64,000 bases of DNA from assembly GCF_034702125.1 (NCBI RefSeq), contig NC_085861.1:47016222-47080221 (forward strand), written 5' to 3'. The notes beneath the pieces are model-generated. The model worked only from the letters and a program-made list of their open reading frames with translations, had not been told where the DNA came from and made no database searches. The DNA is from Engraulis encrasicolus (taxonomy: Eukaryota; Chordata; Actinopteri; Clupeiformes; Engraulidae). Shown piece after piece: positions 45,388 through 60,700 of the stretch (the stretch's first letter is position 1; each line of letters opens with the position of its first letter). The position numbers were made by a program, and so were the translations under genes.

Positions 45388-48183
45388 ATTGGCCCATTCG
45401 ATTATGCACTATTACGAGAGTGGATTTATTTGACCCTCATTTTTGCTAGAGCTGAATCATAACCTCTTCATTTCCCATTCCTCGTCATGCCAGATGTAGA
45501 ATAGATTAACTTCCATATCTGCATAACTCGAGTTGTGCAGACGAAATCTGGAAAGGAATGTGATAACTGCGTAAACTGTTTTTGTTTTTTTGGGGGGGGG
45601 GGGGCAGTTGGTTGGTGTAGGCTAATAGTTCTGGATGGGAGACTTATTTGATTAATTCTGCGATATTAACCTGCTGACCTCTGTTTGCCAGCAGGTGTAA
45701 CGCAACACCGCCATCAATTGATTTTGGGTCAAGCCGCGCGCCACTAAACCACCAAGACTGAACTCCGCTTTTGACGCAGTGTCTCCTCGAGACACAAAAC
45801 GACCTCGTGGCCAAACAAAGATATAAATAAATAAATAAAAACAAAGAGAGAGAGAGCGATGCAAAATTGATGGAAATGACATTAGATTCATGTAGCACTG
45901 CTTGCTGTGTAAATTACGCTGTTATTCCCTCAAATGGACTCTCCGGCGAACTGCTCTTTTCAATTTGTTAAACCATACCTCACCGCCCCAAGTCTGCCCT
46001 TCCTCTCTCCCTTTAATTCGATCAGAGTCGGAGTGGATGTTATTTATTTGTTTATTTATTTATTTCCAAAGGATGTAACCGATTTTTATCAGGGGATAGA
46101 AGTGCCCCTCTCTTCCTGGTGAAACGGTGACTAACGTTCTGCTATTGATCCGACGCTGCGCCCACGGCTATAACGGCAAAGCTGCTGAGACGAGACTTTT
46201 GCCGAGGCGCACACCGACCATTAAGATGGCCATAAAGCTTTCTGTAAGATAATGCCTACAGCATGCGTTTATTATTGTGGGTAGTAAACGCTTTTAATAT
46301 TTATCATTCGTCCACAGCCACGGGCTTAGCCTATGTTGCAAGAACCTCCATTACCACACTTAACTGAAATGATAAGTCAAACTACAGTGCGAAGTGAAGA
46401 GAAGCAGTATGCCTACATAAGTTACCTACTAGGCATACGGTCAGATTTGTTGAAGCATGTAGCATGTGGACATTTTTTTTGGAAAAAATCGATTGCCTAA
46501 GACAGTCGCTCGTCGAATGAGCGTATTGATGTGGTAACCCTGCTATGTTACTTACTAGGAGATGTGCGGGGCTCTGGAAGATGTATGTTCTTCAGAGATC
46601 ATGGAGCATCAGTGAGATTGGGCTTGATTAATTAGTAATCGACAGTAGGCCCAGTCTATCGGTCCGAATCTTGGAGTTCATTTAGTTATTTTGAGCGCCC
46701 CGAGTCCTAGGCTCCATCATTGCGCACAGCTATTTAATTAAATAAAACACAGGCTGTTTCTTATGACACCAAAGCTTTACACCGCATAACCATTAGGCCT
46801 ACCCAGTCCATTGCCCATAGCATATTTTAATTCTTATGAAACATTTTAGCAACAGTTTTTAAATGTTGGACTGTTCAAAGGAAGGGCCCTAATGTCACAT
46901 AGCTGCTTTCTGGGGGAGATATGGTTGTGCGTATTTGTTGATTGTGTTTCGTCTGGCTATTTTGTTTCGTCTGGCAAGGTCTATATATCTTTTTTAAAAT
47001 AACATTAGTGCAAAAATGTCCTAATAACTAATTGGATAATTAATGGATACTTGTTACATTGATGAGTTGGACTGTTCAAGTGAAGCGTAAAGCTGAAACG
47101 AGATGGTTCCGTGAATTTGGCGAAATAAATGATTTCATTCAAGACAGCTTGCGAGTCAGAATAACAGAACATGGGATAATTGTTTTCAGAAAATGAAATC
47201 ATAGTCTCACACCATGTATTTGGTTTTGGTGATAGAGTATATATTTGTCACTGTTTACAAATAACATCTATTTTTAAATGGGTCAAATGTTACATTATGC
47301 TGTATCATTTTAGAGCAGAAATAAATATATTGCACATAAAAATCATCCAAATGATATTAAATGTTCCTTACACTTAGATTACGCAGAACATGGACAAAAA
47401 TATAATACAAACATTTAAACAAAATGAAATGCAAACCAAAAAGACACTCTTCAGATTCTCGTTCAATGTGTGCGTAAAAAGTCTTCTCGGCAAGCGACGG
47501 AGCTCTTTACTCCTTCCGCAACCATAGCGCATCGATGACATCATTTACAATAAAAAAAAAAACCCCACTGTCGTTGTATTTTTTAAAACATTTTCATCTG
47601 AATCCATTATGACTGTTGACTTCATCCCCCAAGCAGAAATGCATTTGTGAAGCTGATTTGAATTACCCACTACAGAGAAAACACCGTAAAAAATAAAATA
47701 AAAGAAAGCCTATCTCTTTTGAAAAAAAGAAGGGTGTCTGAAATCTTAACTGAGATGATCTTCCATGCAGATAACCCTTGAGTCCCCTGAAGCTCAATTG
47801 ATGGCACATTTTTTATTTCACATTTTTGGTGGAAGATGTTTGATGGGTGGATTTTTTTTCGATTCCCCATAATTTATTTGTGTTATCAAAAATCTGGGCC
47901 TATATTTCCATTGAAAATATGATTAATTATTTGAGGAAAAAAAGAATTCCTTTAAACCACGTTTCTGCAGCACTTGATGGAAAGACTGAATGAATGATGC
48001 CAGTTGTGACATGGGGTATCTCCACCTGGCTAGTGGAAAGAAGTGGCAATGGTTTGCATTCATAAATAACCGCAAGCACACACACACACACACACAAACA
48101 CACATTCATTCACTACCTCAAAGAATGCTTTAAATCTACCACACGGCCACAAATGAAACTTGTTTAACTGTGAACCAGCCCGG

Positions 48184-48277
<94 letters not shown>

Positions 48278-49262
48278 GGCATGGACACTGTGAGGCCATT
48301 ATTTACAGGTGTGGACTTTCTCCAGGGGCACTGTTGACACGCCGCCTGGAGGTGCAGTAGATTAGCCAGAGAGAGGGAGAGAGAGTTTCACAGAAGGAAA
48401 GAGTGTAGAGATGCTGCTTTCCGACTAGGTACTCGAGGCAACCCATCACCACCAGCAGCACTGGACGATTTGCATGGATATGGTACAGGACCTTTTAAAA
48501 ACGACACGTGCCTAAGAATAGGCATGCACATCAGATTCAGCAACATTGGGTCTAGGCCAGGATTCAAAACAGGCTGAAAAAATATAATTAAAGCTCTGTT
48601 TGCACCAAGCGCTCAAGTCGATAAAAATATGTTAATCACATTTTTCTTGGTTGTTGGTGCATTCAGCATGAGACACTGCATCTGACACCCATGGATGAGA
48701 GCGGGGGGTGGTTGACATTAAAGGATGGCCCACAAATAAATAAACCACCTGAGGTCTTTTATGACCAAAACATATTCATTATACTGGGTGACATGTGAAT
48801 CAACATTAATAATGGTCATTATACATTTTTTTCACTGTGTTGGAAATGCCATCATTATAGGTTCAAGCCTTTGTCATATTCAGGGGAGCTGCAAAGAAAG
48901 AATCCCTTAATGTACATATCCCTGCAGGATCAGAATGAACACAATCAATTGCTTCATGCCAACTGCTTGTTACTTCATCACAAATCATACAGACTGCTTG
49001 GATTGGATTATGTGGCTCTGTACAAATGTATAAATTAGCTTGATTTAGAAAAGGAAATGAACAGGATTAATTTGCAAGCCAAGATATTGGCACAACAACA
49101 CACAACAAGCACCATAACCCAGTCTTTCAGCATCTTTGGCGCTCTGCATGTCTGGGATGATGATTTCAGATCAAATGCTCATAAAGGTTGGATCAGGCAT
49201 CACCCAAAAAGTGTTTTCTTCTATTAAGGGTCCAAATTAGACCAAAAATAGACCAAATTATC
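45388..49262. other. herpud2-tbx20 spacer, mostly unique sequence
   Basis: AT-rich non-coding DNA with (GA)n at 48188-48276 and short CA tracts at 48078-48095. The stretch at about 48820-49190 is free of recognised repeats and could be conserved non-coding DNA. Confidence 0.45.
48188..48276 (+). repeat. (GA)n microsatellite
   Basis: About 44 uninterrupted GA units. Confidence 0.97.
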
Positions 49263-49420
49263 ATAAAACTGAAAAGTAAGATTATTACACAGACGCGTTT
49301 CTGCGTTCTGCCTTCCTCAGTGTGTCACACACACTGTGTGTTTCACACACTGAGGAAGGCAAAATGTGCAATAAAAAAGTCAAATGTATGGTGCGACATT
49401 CTCTTACTTTTCAGTTTTAT
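49263..49420. repeat. Nested double inverted repeat
   Basis: Outer 18-bp arms 49263-49280 and 49403-49420 and inner 16-bp arms 49310-49325 and 49345-49360 are exact complements (outer ATAAAACTGAAAAGTAAG, inner GCCTTCCTCAGTGTGT). Confidence 0.9.
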
Positions 49421-49859
49421 AATCTGTGAACAAATGCACCTTGACAGCTTAGACAGCTTCAGACATATTAGAATTTGACTCTGATTTGTACAATCCTTCA
49501 TAAAAATGACTGGGAAAATACAATTGGCGTACTTAATGGGGTACAACCTGTAATCTTTCTCTATGCACATAGCTTTTTAGGCTATATGTTTTTTGTTTTT
49601 TTTTAAATAATGAACCACGTTCCCAATGTATACCGGTTTGGCTTATTTTTCCAAATATCTCAAGGAGGAAGGTCGTTCCATTATGTGAAATTCAACGTAA
49701 AGCTAAAATTCTTATCTCACTGCTGAAGGAGGATATAGAAGATGGCCATGTTGTGTACAGTTCTTCCCCTGGCCGCCCTGCTTGTGTGAACTGTCAGAGA
49801 TTTTCAATGCACCACCACAGTCCAGTTCAAGTTCACTTATGTTACAGGGGTGGATGTGG

Positions 49860-50100
49860 TGGAGGAGCAGGAGGAGGAGGAGGAGGAGGAGGAGGAGGAG
49901 GAGGAGAGCTCTGTTTGTGTTCTTGTCACAGCAATTTTCTCTGCATCCTCAAGCTTGTCTTTTCTTTTCTTTTTTTGTCTTTGCATGCATTTAGGGGCGA
50001 GGAGGACAGAGAAGGACAACAAGGCATGGAAAAGAAGAAGTTGTTGAAGCAGGAGGAGGAGGAGGAGGAAGGGAGGGAGGGAGGAAGGGGCTGCAGGAGA
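49860..50100 (+). repeat. (GGA)n tracts
   Basis: GGA/GAG-rich tracts at about 49861-49908 and 50050-50090. The open frame across them is low-complexity and lacks any family signature. Probably within or beyond the tbx20 3' UTR. Confidence 0.8.
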
Positions 50101-50829
50101 ATGCTTTTCACTTCACAAAGACAAAGTGAGACCATCCAAGTGGGTCATCGTGAACAGCTGTCAATCATTTTCTCTCTCACCTCAGACAAAGCTGGAGAGG
50201 AGGAGCCAGGCCAAGGTGAGTTCTGTTAGTGCTTCTACGAGATCCTGGGTCGGCATCCAGGAAGTCCGCTCTGTCTCTCTCTCTCTCGCGCCACAGTTTC
50301 ATTACAATCCAACAAGGAAGTCCACGCTCTTTTAGTTCGCTCCCAACGATCCAACTATAGACTGAGCACTGCTGAGGCAGTTCCGCGTCACAGAGAAGGC
50401 AGTTCTCTTTTTTTAACCATTCATACGCTTGCGCTATTTACATGAAGGACTTGCGTCATTGTATCCATGGTTTTGTTTTTACAGTGTGGGTTTATCTGTA
50501 TGTAGGTATGCATTTGCGTGTGTGTATGCTAGTGTGTAGGCTGCTGTGTTAGGCATATCTTATCTGTGTGTGTACTGTATGTGTGTGTGTGTCTGTGTCT
50601 GTGCACGCGCACACGTGTGTGGGTGGATGGGTCTGCATGCGCACTCTGGCGAATATTCACCAAAGAGTGTGCAAAAGATAGATAATGACGAGAGGAGAGA
50701 CAGAGCGACAGTGAGAAAGAGAGAGAGAGAGGGCAGAGTGAATGAGAATGAGAGCATGGCATCAAGCTTCCACTCATCCACACCTTCTCAATCCCCATCC
50801 CTCCGTCCATCCGTCCGAGCTCACGGCAG

Positions 50830-51173
50830 TCATACGAAGGGCGTCATGACGGTGGAGGAGTGGCGCAGTCCCTGGATGGCGGCGTAGGGCCCCTGCTGGA
50901 AGTAGTGGTGGTAGCGGGGCATGTGGAAGGAGGGGAAGGTGGGCCCGCTGCCCTGCATGGAGCTGGCGGCCAGGGCGGAGGGCGTCAGCGGCACCCCCAG
51001 CCGGCTGTAGGGGGGCAGGGAGCCCTGGATGGGGTGCGGCAGGGGGCTGCCCAACGAGGCCGCGCCCGAGCCGATGGCCGACAGGGACGGCGGGTGCTGG
51101 AAGCCGGTGAAGCCGGACGTGGTGGTCACCCAGGAGCTCAGGGAGAGGTTGTCCGAAGCGGTGAAGGCCGAAC
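50830..51173 (-). CDS. tbx20: tbx20 coding exon 8 and stop
   Basis: 344 bases, [60 protein letters not shown], to the stop at 50832-50830. GC-rich. Acceptor ends TCCCAG. Confidence 0.96.
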
Positions 51174-51368
51174 CTGGGAGGAGAGGGAGTAGGGGGAGGA
51201 GGGAGGCAGAGTGGAGGAGCAACAGCACTTAGTGTCATCTCACTTCATATCGTCAACCTCAATTACATATGTTTGTGCTGTTAGTTGATGTTGCGGTGAG
51301 CAAAGGATTTGTTATGGCATGTTTTTTATGCATAATGTAATGTTAATAATAATAATAATAATAATAAC

Positions 51369-51430
<62 letters not shown>

Positions 51431-53112
51431 TGTTATTGCTGTAGTAGTATTAGTAGTTGTTGGAATATTACTATTGCTGTTGTTGCCTTTGTCATTTGTA
51501 GTAGCAATAATAATAGTTCATTTTTGCATAACAGCCACAAGACTCGGAACTTCACTTAGAACAAAAAGAAACATATACAAACAATACGTAAATAAATGAA
51601 TGAAGTAGAAAAAGAATGAAATAATGAATAAATGGACATGTAAAACATTACATTTTTAAATAATAATAAAGTGTAGGGAATAGATCAGACTCAGGTTCTT
51701 TTTTTTTCTTTTTCATTCAACCATTTCAGAGGTTAGACACAGACATGTCGGTGTGACCTATTCTCTACACTGTCTTAATGCCTCAGAGACACACCACAAA
51801 TGGAGAGCGTGACATTCGAAAAAAAAGAAAAAAAAACATAGTAAAAAATATATTTTTTTAAATCATAATAAATGAAAATACATTCATTAATCAAAAGTCT
51901 GCAGTGCTTACCCCTGCTGTGTGCGACGTGTCCGTCTTCCCCCAGGGCCTCCTCCTCTCCCGTGTATGTCCTGATGGGCGACCGGGCGTATGAGTGCTTA
52001 TGGATCAAATTCTCAACACTTTCCCTGCATCAAAACCCAAGAGACGAGCCCAAGATATATCTCTGCTTTCACAGAATCAAAATGCGCACATAATAAAAAA
52101 CAAAATGAAATTATATATCCCACCCAAAGTAAATAGTTGAAACTGGAGAACACCGTTTTACAGTAGGTGTTAAAGCCCCTTCACTGTTGTTTTTTTTTTA
52201 AACTGAAAAATCTAGTCTCAAAACTCATAGGAAAGCAAGCCATTTCTTATCACCCCCTTCCGCACACTCTTCCTTGGGAAGCAACAAGGGCTATTTTAAA
52301 TGTCTCCTATACTGTGTGTGTATGTAGGCCTATATACTATACCCTATAATGTTATTTTGTATGCTGTATTCGGTATGCTGTTGTTCTTACTATTGTTGGT
52401 CGAAGCATTTGCTGAGACTTATGACTCTGATGTAAATCTGTGCCCTAGCAGCAACCAAACAACTGTAAAGTTGAGAACATAAGCAAAATCGCACATCGCA
52501 TTGATCTCCTCTCCAACACCCGAAACCAAAACATCAAACATACCGGTACATAACAAACACATCTAAAGGACATGGACATAATAATTATTTCTGCTGCTTG
52601 CACACTGACGCACTGGGGTCGATGGAGAGATTCTAGCAGAAGGGACGCTGTATATAGGAACAATGAACCATTTCTAAAAATATGCTTATTTATTTTATAC
52701 CTCTGCCATGAGTCGGGTGATATTACTTCTTAGCATGTTTAACCGCATGGTACCAAAACCAACTAGTCCTCTTTGGTTCGGTGATACATGCTCAGAAGTA
52801 ATATCACCAAAATCAGTGAACAGCTAAAAGAATAGGAGAAAGTTAAAAGTCAATTATTTAATTTGAGGGGAAGATGTAAAATAAGCATCTTTACAAAAAT
52901 GCTGGACTGTTCCTTTAAGCATCACCCTCGCTCCAGAACACAGTCTACATCTATGGTCATTTGTAGAAAAAGGTAAACAACCACGGATTGCAACCGTCAA
53001 CTGTCAATGAAGGACTGCTCATTCAGCACCCACAAACACCATAAAAAAGTGTAGGCGTGAAACCCACTCCAATGTAAGAAGCATGCAGCCACACACACAC
53101 AGACATATATTC

Positions 53113-53172
<60 letters not shown>

Positions 53173-53196
53173 TATATTCAACCTCACCCCCGCACG

Positions 53197-53246
<50 letters not shown>

Positions 53247-53337
53247 ATTGGCCCTGGCTCCCTTTTTTGATCTGTAAGTACATTAGGTCACGTTAGATTA
53301 GCCTCTGCATGGGCAGCCCTTCTTGTAACGTACGAGC

Positions 53338-53416
<79 letters not shown>

Positions 53417-53424
53417 CCTGCCAG

Positions 53425-53520
<96 letters not shown>

Positions 53521-53695
53521 ACAGAGAGGGGCGGGCGGTGGGTTGGAGGGAGAGAAGGCCATGCAGGGTAGGGCTAAGAGTCCCCTGCATCAGAAAGGCC
53601 CATGCGTCCACATTACGCTCCCCCAATTAGGTTAGGAAAGTGCAATATCTGTCAGCAGTGCAATACAAATATGTGTGTTTTTATCAGCGGGGGGC

Positions 53696-53778
<83 letters not shown>

Positions 53779-54118
53779 AAATAGAAAAGAAAGACATGTG
53801 GAGAGAGAAGGAGAGGGAGATGAAGAGACAACGTTATAGAGAGGAAGAAATAGACAGACAAAGAAAAAGAGAGAGAGAGATGAACAGAGAGAGAGAGAGA
53901 GAGAGATTGATGGAGAGAGGAAAAAGTGAGTGAAAGGGGGCAGCTCAGCTCCCGCAACGTGGGTGGCTGGTTTCAATCAGTCACGGCGGCCAATCGAATT
54001 ACAGCATGTTTTAGTGCAGCGGCCGACTCCAGACTAATGCGATTTCTGCAGCTCCCAGAAGATCAATTGATCACATCTAATTCACAACCTTCCCAAAAAA
54101 GAGGATGTGTGTGTGTGC

Positions 54119-54188
<70 letters not shown>

Positions 54189-54342
54189 AGGGGGAGGATT
54201 TTTTATGTCCTTTTTGCTAGTGTTTGGTAGTCAGAGTGGTGGTGATGGAAATACTTAGTATGTAAAAAACGTGCTAATATAGTCAAACATACACTCTCAT
54301 ACAGACACGGAGGTGTGTGCAGGCACTCAAATACACTATAAT

Positions 54343-54424
<82 letters not shown>

Positions 54425-54517
54425 CGTCGGCCTCTGTCGTCTTTCTCTCTCTGACTATTTGTTATAGGGAATATATTTTCTTACACCCTGCCTGGAGCCC
54501 CTAGCCTGGCATCACAT

Positions 54518-54595
<78 letters not shown>

Positions 54596-55011
54596 ACAAA
54601 TAGTACTGTACTAGATGTCATCCGGTACCCCAACACTCTCTCGTGTGTGTGTGTGTGTGTCTCTCTCTCTCTCTCCATCTTATCACATCTGGGCCAGAAA
54701 CAGGCGAACATTAAAGAACAGAGAATTCTTAGTACCTCTCGATGTCCGTGAGTCTGGAGGAGTCGCGGAAGCCTTTGGCAAATGGGTTGCTGTCAATCTT
54801 CAGCTTGGTTATCTGTGAAGCAGGACGCCAACAACAAGATTAAACTCCTTTCTGTCTCTCTCCCCCCACACCGCATTGCTCACACACACACGTGCGCACA
54901 CACGCACACACACACATACACACACACACATACACATACACATACACACATACACACACGCGCGCGTGTACACACAGATACACTTTTCTCTCAATCACAC
55001 ATTTGCACATG

Positions 55012-55046
<35 letters not shown>

Positions 55047-55121
55047 TCTCCCTCTCTCTCACTCACACACACACATGTTTTGTAATCTCGGTCGAACACA
55101 TTTGCTCTTTTTAGTGCCTAT

Positions 55122-55188
<67 letters not shown>

Positions 55189-57712
55189 CTTTTGTATGTG
55201 CTTCTGTTTCTGTCCCCAGTCATTCTCTTTGTTCGCCGTCCTCCTCCGCTACCTTCTCCCTCCTCTCCTCATCAAAACGCCCCTCGCAGACTAAACACAC
55301 ACGTGCCTCCGTAGGCCTCGCCACGCGGCCCCCAAAGCATACCTACTTTCAAGCCTACTGCCTCCCGACCCGACACAGGAACCAGCATAAACACGGCTAC
55401 TCCTCTCGCCACTTTGGAAAGCTCGCGATAAGGTGATACGGTCTACTGCCACGTACATAAAGACTTTTTTGCTTGAAAGATTAACATGATTTTATTTTTT
55501 AAGTTTCCCATTCAGTGCAGCTGAAGCTCTGACCGTTGGGACGAGTCGGTGGTTGATAATACCAATAAATAATCAGTTAACTTTTTTACATTCAGCGGTG
55601 TTACCACGAGGTTGAACGAGTCAGTCCACAACAAGAGAATGAGTCTAAGCTCCTAATTACAATACATGAGACAGTAGCTTCAACCATAGCAGACAGAGCG
55701 ATTACGTAAACATAGTGCTTGGGATCTTTTTTTAAGTTAGTTTGACTTGACAATGCTACATGTACGCTTTGAATAAGGTAACAAGCCAACGTGCAAAAAT
55801 ATTCACCCAGCCACCAGCCGAGATTGTTGCAGCCACCACACTTACAGCAATTGTACAGCTGCTGACCTAAGACATGTGGACCCCATATTTCCCCCTTACT
55901 AACTTTTTATGAAACCCACTCATTTCGTGTACCTCTTTAAGACTCTTCTAAAAGACAAACCGCTTATTTATTTGTACTCTTTCAAAATACTGACCTGGGT
56001 CAACCTAACCTGATTTCCCCTTGCCCCTTTTTAATACCCTGTCCCTGCTTTCAAACATAGCTGTACTTCTTTAGCGGCTGACCTGAGACAGCATGACCCT
56101 GTTAGCCTTATAGCCTGCTTTAAGACATACAGCTTGTACTCATTTACGTAATTAAGCTGCTCGTGTGAGGAATCTGTTTATCAATAACTGGACCTGCTGC
56201 ATTCACCAACTGCTTCTTATAGGCTGTGATGGCTGTGATGATATAAGAAATGGCTAGTTTCTTAACTGCTGAGCTTGGACAACTGAACATTTCCCCCCTG
56301 ACAAACGCAACTGTTCAGCCTTTAATCTCTAACCTAGGGTACACGCTAAAAACTGGACCTGTGGTAACATACTCGTCAACTGGATGTGGTAGGCCCCCAT
56401 GACAGCAGTGTGGTGGTACCATTTATACCAGTGCTTTATCTGCTTTGATACAGTATTGTATAGCTGTATAGCATATTACTATTAGCATATTATTACTTGC
56501 TGCGAATTACACAACACCTTGTCATTTCTACGCTGCTGATATGGGCTAACTGAGCCTGTGGTAGCCTAACAGATACGATGTGTCAATATTACATAGGCCC
56601 CAACATACATAATGTAATAAAATATTATGCTCAAGTATCAAATACTAAATTAAATATTAAATTAAACTACAATCCTGTAATATTACATCTGTATGAGTTC
56701 AATGACACAATCAAGCGTCATTTTGTCCTTATTTAAGTGTCAATAAGTGGATCTGTGCCATTCCGATGAGATATAATAGTATACTAGGCGACTATAATTG
56801 TACGGCAGGGCCTGAAGTTTTTTGCTCACCGGCCACTGTGGCTAGTGGTTTACAGAGTCACAAGCTGTTTAGTCTTTCTAAGAGCCAGCGTTGTAATTAT
56901 TTTTGATTTCAAACACAAACAATTGACGCAACTACTGTGATTTGTTACATCAATTAAATAAGTTACCTGTCAAAGGGGCTAGTGAAACTGTTACTAGCCA
57001 CAGCCAAGTTTTACCAGCATTTGGCCGGTTAGCAGGTGTCAAAGTCAAGCCCTGTTGTACGGTACAAAGAGTATACTATGTAGTACCAGCGAAAGATGAG
57101 GCGCATCTTTTCACCAGGTTAGGAAGGAAACCTTTCGGGGGCCCCAAGCCCCTACATAGTTAATGACAGCTCACACTTTCCTACAGTGTCAATTTTGTTT
57201 CAAATGTTCCTTTCTTTGAATTTTTACTTGGGGCCCCAGCTGACCCGACCCAATAGCATACTGTGTACCGGCACTGCCCGGTGGTGGATGGGCCAGTGGC
57301 CGCCGGCTACTCACCAGTTGGTTTTGGTAGGCGGTGACTGCCGTGAAGACCGTCTCGGTGAAGACGAAGGTGCGGAACTCCTCGGACTTGAGGTTGAGCA
57401 GGGAGGCTGTGTGCTCCTTCTTCTTGATGATGTGTACGCGCGGCTGGTACTTATGCATGGAGTTCAGAATGATCTGGACAGAATGGGGAAAGTCCGACAA
57501 AGTTAGGCCTACGTTGTTTGGTTACACCAACACATCGGTTACATCAAAACATCACTGTGTATTTTTAGGAACACTACGTATGTGGTAATACATGTGATAT
57601 TTCCTTAAAAATGTAAGTCTCCTTTGTGTGCACCAAAAGGCCTATAAAAGCTTTTTTATCCAGTTTTTTTACATGTGCTTTATATTTTGATATTTCCTCC
57701 TTTTCAAATCAG

Positions 57713-57749
<37 letters not shown>

Positions 57750-60700
57750 CAGCTTTTAAAATATTTGAACAAAGAGAGCATTCGTCTGTATTTATTAATT
57801 CACATCAGAATTTAATGCATTATAAAGGTGAAATAAACATATCACATGTGACCTCTCGCTTCAAATACTATCATATTAATAATATTCACATTTTAATTTA
57901 ATTATCTCATAATATTTGACTTGATGAACATAATTTTTGTCAATGTTCTAAACATTTATATCCCCATTTTTAAATAGGATACTGAAACACTTCCATGACA
58001 AAGTGAATCTGTCAGCTTTGTTTATATACAGGCCTTGTTTATTTTCATTTACTCAATGTAAAGGCATATAATTCAGATTCAATAAAATAAATATCTGTGA
58101 TTATTCATAGTGGGCTATAAGAACATTACAGCCATTGCCTTTAGAAACACTGCTTTACTGTAGTTGTATGTGCCTTGTATCTCGGTAGCCAGCCACCCCA
58201 GAAGCCTAGATAATATTGTGTTTGAGTAGATTAGTGTTTATTTATTATTTATTTATTTATTTTTGGAGCAGGCCTACCTACATATTAAAATAGCGTTATT
58301 GATGCGAATGAGGCACAAACAGTACATAACACTTGATATTAAATGTTGCGAGAATGTCATGAGAGTTTGGCTGAAAAAGTTACAAAAATAATGTAGCCTA
58401 TATTGGTAGGCCTTTTTAAAGATTACCAGAGCACGTGCCCGATATTATACAAAGAGATGAAAACGTCTCTGATTCACTGTCGCAAATGAATCTGTAATCC
58501 AACTGTTGTAGGTCAACATGTTCAACAATGTCAAACTGTATAACAGCGAATATGCACTAGTACATATAATGTATAATCAGATTTATAATCAAATTTGGCT
58601 TACATGTCCATGTTGGTCCAGCTCGTTATTGGTGAGTTTGACTTTCTCGAAGGACACCATCTGTTTTAGCAACTGCTCCCCAGTGAAAGGCGAGTCTGGG
58701 TGGACGTATAACCTGCAAAAAACAACATGTTGCCCTTAATAATAAAAACCAACTATAATGTAACCAAACTATGTCAGCGAGTCTCGTGCGTAAATTCATG
58801 CGTAATTGTATAATCGGTATTTTTTTTTTCAAATAACATTAAGTCTGACGTGAGGAGATACGCTAGATAACACCATATGTTTTAAGTGAGAGAACATCGT
58901 CACATGTCATGTGTAGAAATGAAATAGTTGTTGAGAAGATGACAAAGATTGCAGGCCTACTCACCTTGCGGGCAAGGGTGGATCCGCTTTCCCTGCCACG
59001 AGCCACGACGACCGGTGGTAGGCATAACGGTACCTTTTGTTGTCCACTGGCACTATGTCCATCAGGACGATGTATTTGGCGTCGGGGTCAACCCCAGAGA
59101 ACGACACGCGGATGGTTGGAAACATTCTTCTGTGATTGGGGGAGAGACAGGACGATAAAAACTTAGCAGAGCGTCAAGTAGAACTTCAAACACAAAACGT
59201 ACGTATCATATTTAAAAGATGTTAAAATGGGCTATGAAAATATCTGATCATATTTCGGCACATTTCACTAGTAATCATATTTCGTTATATTTCAAGGGCA
59301 ATTTCAGTAAAATCAATTGATGTAAAATATCCCAATGCCACAAGGTTATTCACATTCAAAATGAAATGTCAAAATTCTTATTTTGACCTATTTTTGACCT
59401 GATTTATTATTTTATGGTATTTGATGCAATGGCACAGTATGATTGATATCTTAGTGGCGTGTACAAGTAAAAAAAAATGAGAATAATAATACAATAAATC
59501 AAAGTCTGGATTCTGACACGACACCATCTGACTCTCAAATTCTGCACATATCTCAGACAATATGCGCAATAATCAACTTGTTATGCTTGAACTCTAGGAC
59601 AGTGTGCGCCACGAAGTCTGTGCCAATGTTTTGAATAAGTATATATTTTACATAGACCCTATTTTCTAAATAATCGCATATTGTTCGAAGGCGTTTGCTG
59701 TTTGTTTTTGTTTTTAACTCACCGTCCCGACTTGGTGATGATCATTTCCGTTCCGAGCTCGTGAAATTTGTCCCAGAGTTCCTTGGTTTCCAGGCTGCAG
59801 GATATCTTGGCCATCTCTTCGCTCGGCACTCCCGGCGTGGTGGGAATCAGCGGCTCGGTGCACACGGCTGGAGCCGGGCTGCTGAACTCGCCGTGGGAGT
59901 CCAGGGACGGCAGCTCACCCAAGCTCTGGTTACAAGATGATTTCTCCACAAATTGTTCTAAAAAGGTGGAAGTGACACACGACATACAACAACTCACTTA
60001 GTTGGAGCCCTCAAAGATAATCATCACGGAGGTTGGCTGAAGACAGATATATCATACACGAGACACGTACATTCACTGGCGAGGATGAAGGCCGTGCGCA
60101 CGGGCCTGTTTTACATTTGGCTTGCATTATCGGAATTCACGCTTTCTGTCAATGCCAGTGTCAATGCGGAGGAGTCAACCATAATAAATAATCTTGATTA
60201 ATTTAACTCTGTATCGTGTATCTCTCTGTCGTGTCATTCAGTAAGTTTGCCATAGACGAATTTCTTGAAGTGTCCAGAAATAGAAAATACAGAAAATAGC
60301 CTAGTAATAATGCTAGGGAAGGTCAATATTAAATTGGCTGTAGGCCTACGTGTGTGGCAGCGTTCTGCGTAGAATGTTTCAACTTTAAACAGATGATTTG
60401 AACCGTATTGTTGCATACAATATTTGAACATTTAGCCAAATATAATGTATAATAATGTCAGTCTACGCAACTGGCATCCGTTACACATGCTTCCATTTAG
60501 AAAATAGTCTAGGCTAAATACAAGCACATTACATGAGGGACACCAACTGTGTGGCTCTGAATAACCACTGACAGATTATCTGGTTTGAGACTTTAGTCGC
60601 TGAAAATGACAGTACCATATTTACCGAGGGGTAGAGTATGCCTACCCTGTTCACGCGCAATTTAACTCAGCACACATCGAAATTCCAAACACAGCCATCG

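Noticed and set aside
45256..45462. Possible coding exon near 45.3 kb
   Set aside because: Lies mostly in the end of the hAT element at 43942-45379.
49753..50229. 158-codon Gly/Glu-rich open frame
   Set aside because: Driven by GGA repeats, no recognised domain; lies in the region after the tbx20 stop on the other strand.
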